A program made the translations under genes and the position numbers. A stretch of DNA of 44,962 nucleotides from Amphimedon queenslandica. Taxonomy: Eukaryota > Porifera > Demospongiae > Haplosclerida > Niphatidae. Location of the stretch: the NCBI RefSeq assembly GCF_000090795.2, contig NW_003546299.1:219188-264149 (forward strand). Direction: 5' to 3'. Of the stretch, positions 42,993 to 44,962 are shown one piece after another. Each line of letters begins with the position of its first letter. Within the stretch, counting starts at the first letter, position 1. A model generated the notes under the pieces. It was given only the letters and a program-made list of their open reading frames with translations, did no database searches and had not been told where the DNA came from.

Positions 42993-44962
42993 GTAACCCA
43001 GCTTGAGTTAAAAACATTCTTTGAGATTTCGCCAGTTCCTAGTTTATTGGCCAGTAGCTGAAATTTGCTCCTGAAGAAATCAATATTGACATATCCTCCC
43101 TATTAGCAATGCAGTATCATGTACATAATGTGATTCATTCTATCATCTCTTACTTTTAAATGTCTCTCTCCTCCATTCAATATAAAGTTGTTCCTAGAGT
43201 GAGCCATTCTTCTGTTATTAAAACAAAGAGCTTCACCTGGTCTCAATCTGTGAGCCAACTATTAATGACAGATTAATAGTACATGTATATGTAAAAATAT
43301 TTCAAAGAAGCTAACCTTAGTAGGTGATTCATCAAGCATGGCTGAGAAAGCAATGAATGCTTCGTAATACTCTTCAATCTTATCCTGTAAAATGGATTCT
43401 TTGAGTAGCAGCATCTTTTAACATAAAGGTATCACTGACCTCAGTGGCTTGCAGTGGTCCATGATGATGTGGGCAAAAGTTCAGTGATATTATCTATAAA
43501 TTAATATATATATATACAATTACTGTGAGATGATCATTTAGCTTTACTTCTCCAGAGTTGTCTAAAGTTATGTGCGGTCTGCGCATAAGGAAGGAGACAG
43601 GGTTTTCCCTAAAAAAGGTTATATTCTTATTATGCACACATTCCCCTCTTCCTCTCCCCCCTCCCTCTCTCCTTGGATTGCTTTCTCTCCTCTCGTTCTC
43701 TCTTTTCTACGTTTCAAGGGTTTCATGTATCCTTTGAACACTGTATGGTATTTCACTCAGCGCCTTAAAGTGATGAGGATACTTGGATCTCAACTTCTGT
43801 GCAGTATTATAAAGATCAACCAAAAGTGTCTCGCCACCCGAAACACAATTGTCAAACCTATTAACAAGAGAAAACAGGTAAAAAAATTGTATGAAAACAA
43901 GCGTAACAGTGTAAAAATATTCCTATAATTGTTTTCACCACCTTGCAAGTACAGCTGGGCACTTATTAAGACTTATAAAGTTTCTCTCTACCTTTTAATG
44001 CTTCTAGAAAAGTCTTTATTTTAAAACTTTTTATTCAAGACTTTTTAAAAAATTTATTTTAAGACCTTTTTTAAAGTCTATGTTCCTTTGCTGTTAGAAA
44101 GCTCCCACGTGCAAGCCACCAATTTGTTTGCTGTGGCCACACCTACTTTATGTGAAGGGCGTGGGCGGGTGGTTGCTAAGGCCTTTCAATTTGTCATTTC
44201 TCCAATACAACATGTATAGAAGAAATGTAAGTCTTAACATTTATATGCACATTGCACGTGGGTGAAAGTAATTATAGGAACGACCTGGGGGATTCGCCCC
44301 CAGGTCATAAAGAAGCAGAGAATGTGAAAAGAAAGAACCTTAAGCAATGAAGAATTTGTACTCCTGGCGGTGACTCAAAGAAATCTTGATCGATATGCCA
44401 ATTAAGATCATTTGCAGTATAAGCAGCATCAACACTATTAGGTACTGCTATTACATCAAATATCTGCAATGATATATGATCAGATTAAACTGTAAGAACA
44501 ATACAATAGAAGCATTCCATTGGTATTAAAAAATGTAGTCATCACAAATGACAATTTATTGAATGCCACTTCCTATGTGCTATTATCACAGACATGTGAT
44601 AGTTAATGTACATGTAGCACTGACTTACAAGTTGATATACATGCTCTTGTGGATTACCAATCTTCTTTATTATCTACAATAATCTGTGAATGACATTGAA
44701 TTTTACTTGACTATAATACCTGCTCAATATCAATGTGATCTGGTATATTTTGTAACAGCGATGCACCATAGAAATTCATTTGCTTAAGCCACCTAAATCA
44801 CATTTAAGGAATACTAGTAAATGCAAGGTTGAATGATGCATCAAAAGGTCATTAATTTTGTTGTTAAATTTTGTTTTAATTCTGTATTGAATTTAAGAAT
44901 ATACATACAACAACTCACTCATATAATCCTTCATCACTTGACATCATGTCAGTACAGTCAAT
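42986..44962 (-). CDS. Gamma-butyrobetaine/trimethyllysine dioxygenase-like protein, copy B, 5' end beyond window
   Basis: Tandem paralog of copy A, with the same exon structure. Exons readable: 44919-44962 (cut by the window end), 44720-44792, 44629-44673, 44339-44463, 43711-43857, 43548-43608, 43440-43493, 43316-43384, 43154-43258, 42986-43099. Every complete exon has the same length as its copy A counterpart (73, 45, 125, 147, 61, 54, 69, 105, 114 nt). Iron ligands are kept: HxD as LNWHIDQD and distal His in NNRRMAHSRNNF; PPGVQILHCL and GGERHLKGGY are also present. Substitutions are scattered and no frame is broken, so it looks functional. The intron 43858-44338 is much longer than in copy A and contains a perfect GC-rich hairpin. 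The first two exons lie outside the window. Confidence 0.88.
44282..44306. repeat. Perfect GC-rich hairpin
   Basis: GACCTGGGGG, loop ATTCG, CCCCCAGGTC: a 10-bp perfect inverted repeat with a 5-nt loop in an AT-rich intron of copy B. Purpose unknown; it may be the tip of an inserted element. Confidence 0.8.

Noticed and set aside
1..44962. tRNA or rRNA genes
   Set aside because: No cloverleaf-like sequence with A and B boxes and no rRNA-like conserved block was noticed by eye. A covariance-model scan would be decisive.

Overview
The window is nuclear DNA from an animal. It is AT-rich and gene-dense, with many GT-AG introns of 40-100 nt. The proteins are typical metazoan ones: a chimaerin-type RhoGAP, GNPTAB, MEIOB, FOXRED2, VPS16 and TMBIM4. 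Very short introns, short bidirectional promoters, strong divergence from vertebrate orthologs and the intronless cysteine-rich type II membrane protein suggest an early-branching metazoan, most likely a demosponge such as Amphimedon. The species is inference; the animal gene content is seen directly.

Layout: 106-1397 (+) is the 3' end of a chimaerin-like RhoGAP gene. 1888-11697 (-) is a complete 23-exon GNPTAB gene whose third intron holds an intronless gene on the same strand (9237-10661). 11891-15612 (+) is a complete 13-exon MEIOB gene, divergent from GNPTAB. 16251-19964 (+) holds two intronless, tandemly duplicated MFSD1-like transporter genes. 20498-24654 (-) is a 23-exon FOXRED2-like gene. 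25012-27122 (+) is a 10-exon receptor-like EGF/Cys-rich membrane protein that I do not recognise. 27438-33171 (-) is a 22-exon VPS16 gene. 33348-38402 (+) is an 11-exon Arg/Ser/Pro-rich nuclear-type protein. 38983-41348 (-) is a complete gamma-butyrobetaine/trimethyllysine dioxygenase-like gene, 41562-42754 (-) is TMBIM4, and 42986-44962 (-) is a second dioxygenase copy cut by the window end.

I assembled the exon chains by eye from splice sites, reading-frame phase and remembered family sequences. Each complete chain has a total length divisible by three, which is a good internal check. Several genes serve the endomembrane and lysosomal system: GNPTAB makes the mannose-6-phosphate tag, VPS16 is a HOPS/CORVET subunit, MFSD1-like proteins are lysosomal-type transporters, FOXRED2 is an ER oxidoreductase and TMBIM4 is a Golgi/ER channel-like protein. 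There is no operon logic, and the clustering may be chance.

Non-coding content is dominated by a dispersed repeat family with a ~177-bp tandem period. It is found in introns of GNPTAB, FOXRED2, VPS16, MEIOB and the Arg/Ser/Pro gene. There are also at least two kinds of small inverted-repeat (MITE-like) elements, palindromic CATGTA runs and many microsatellites. I saw no tRNA, rRNA or CRISPR array.
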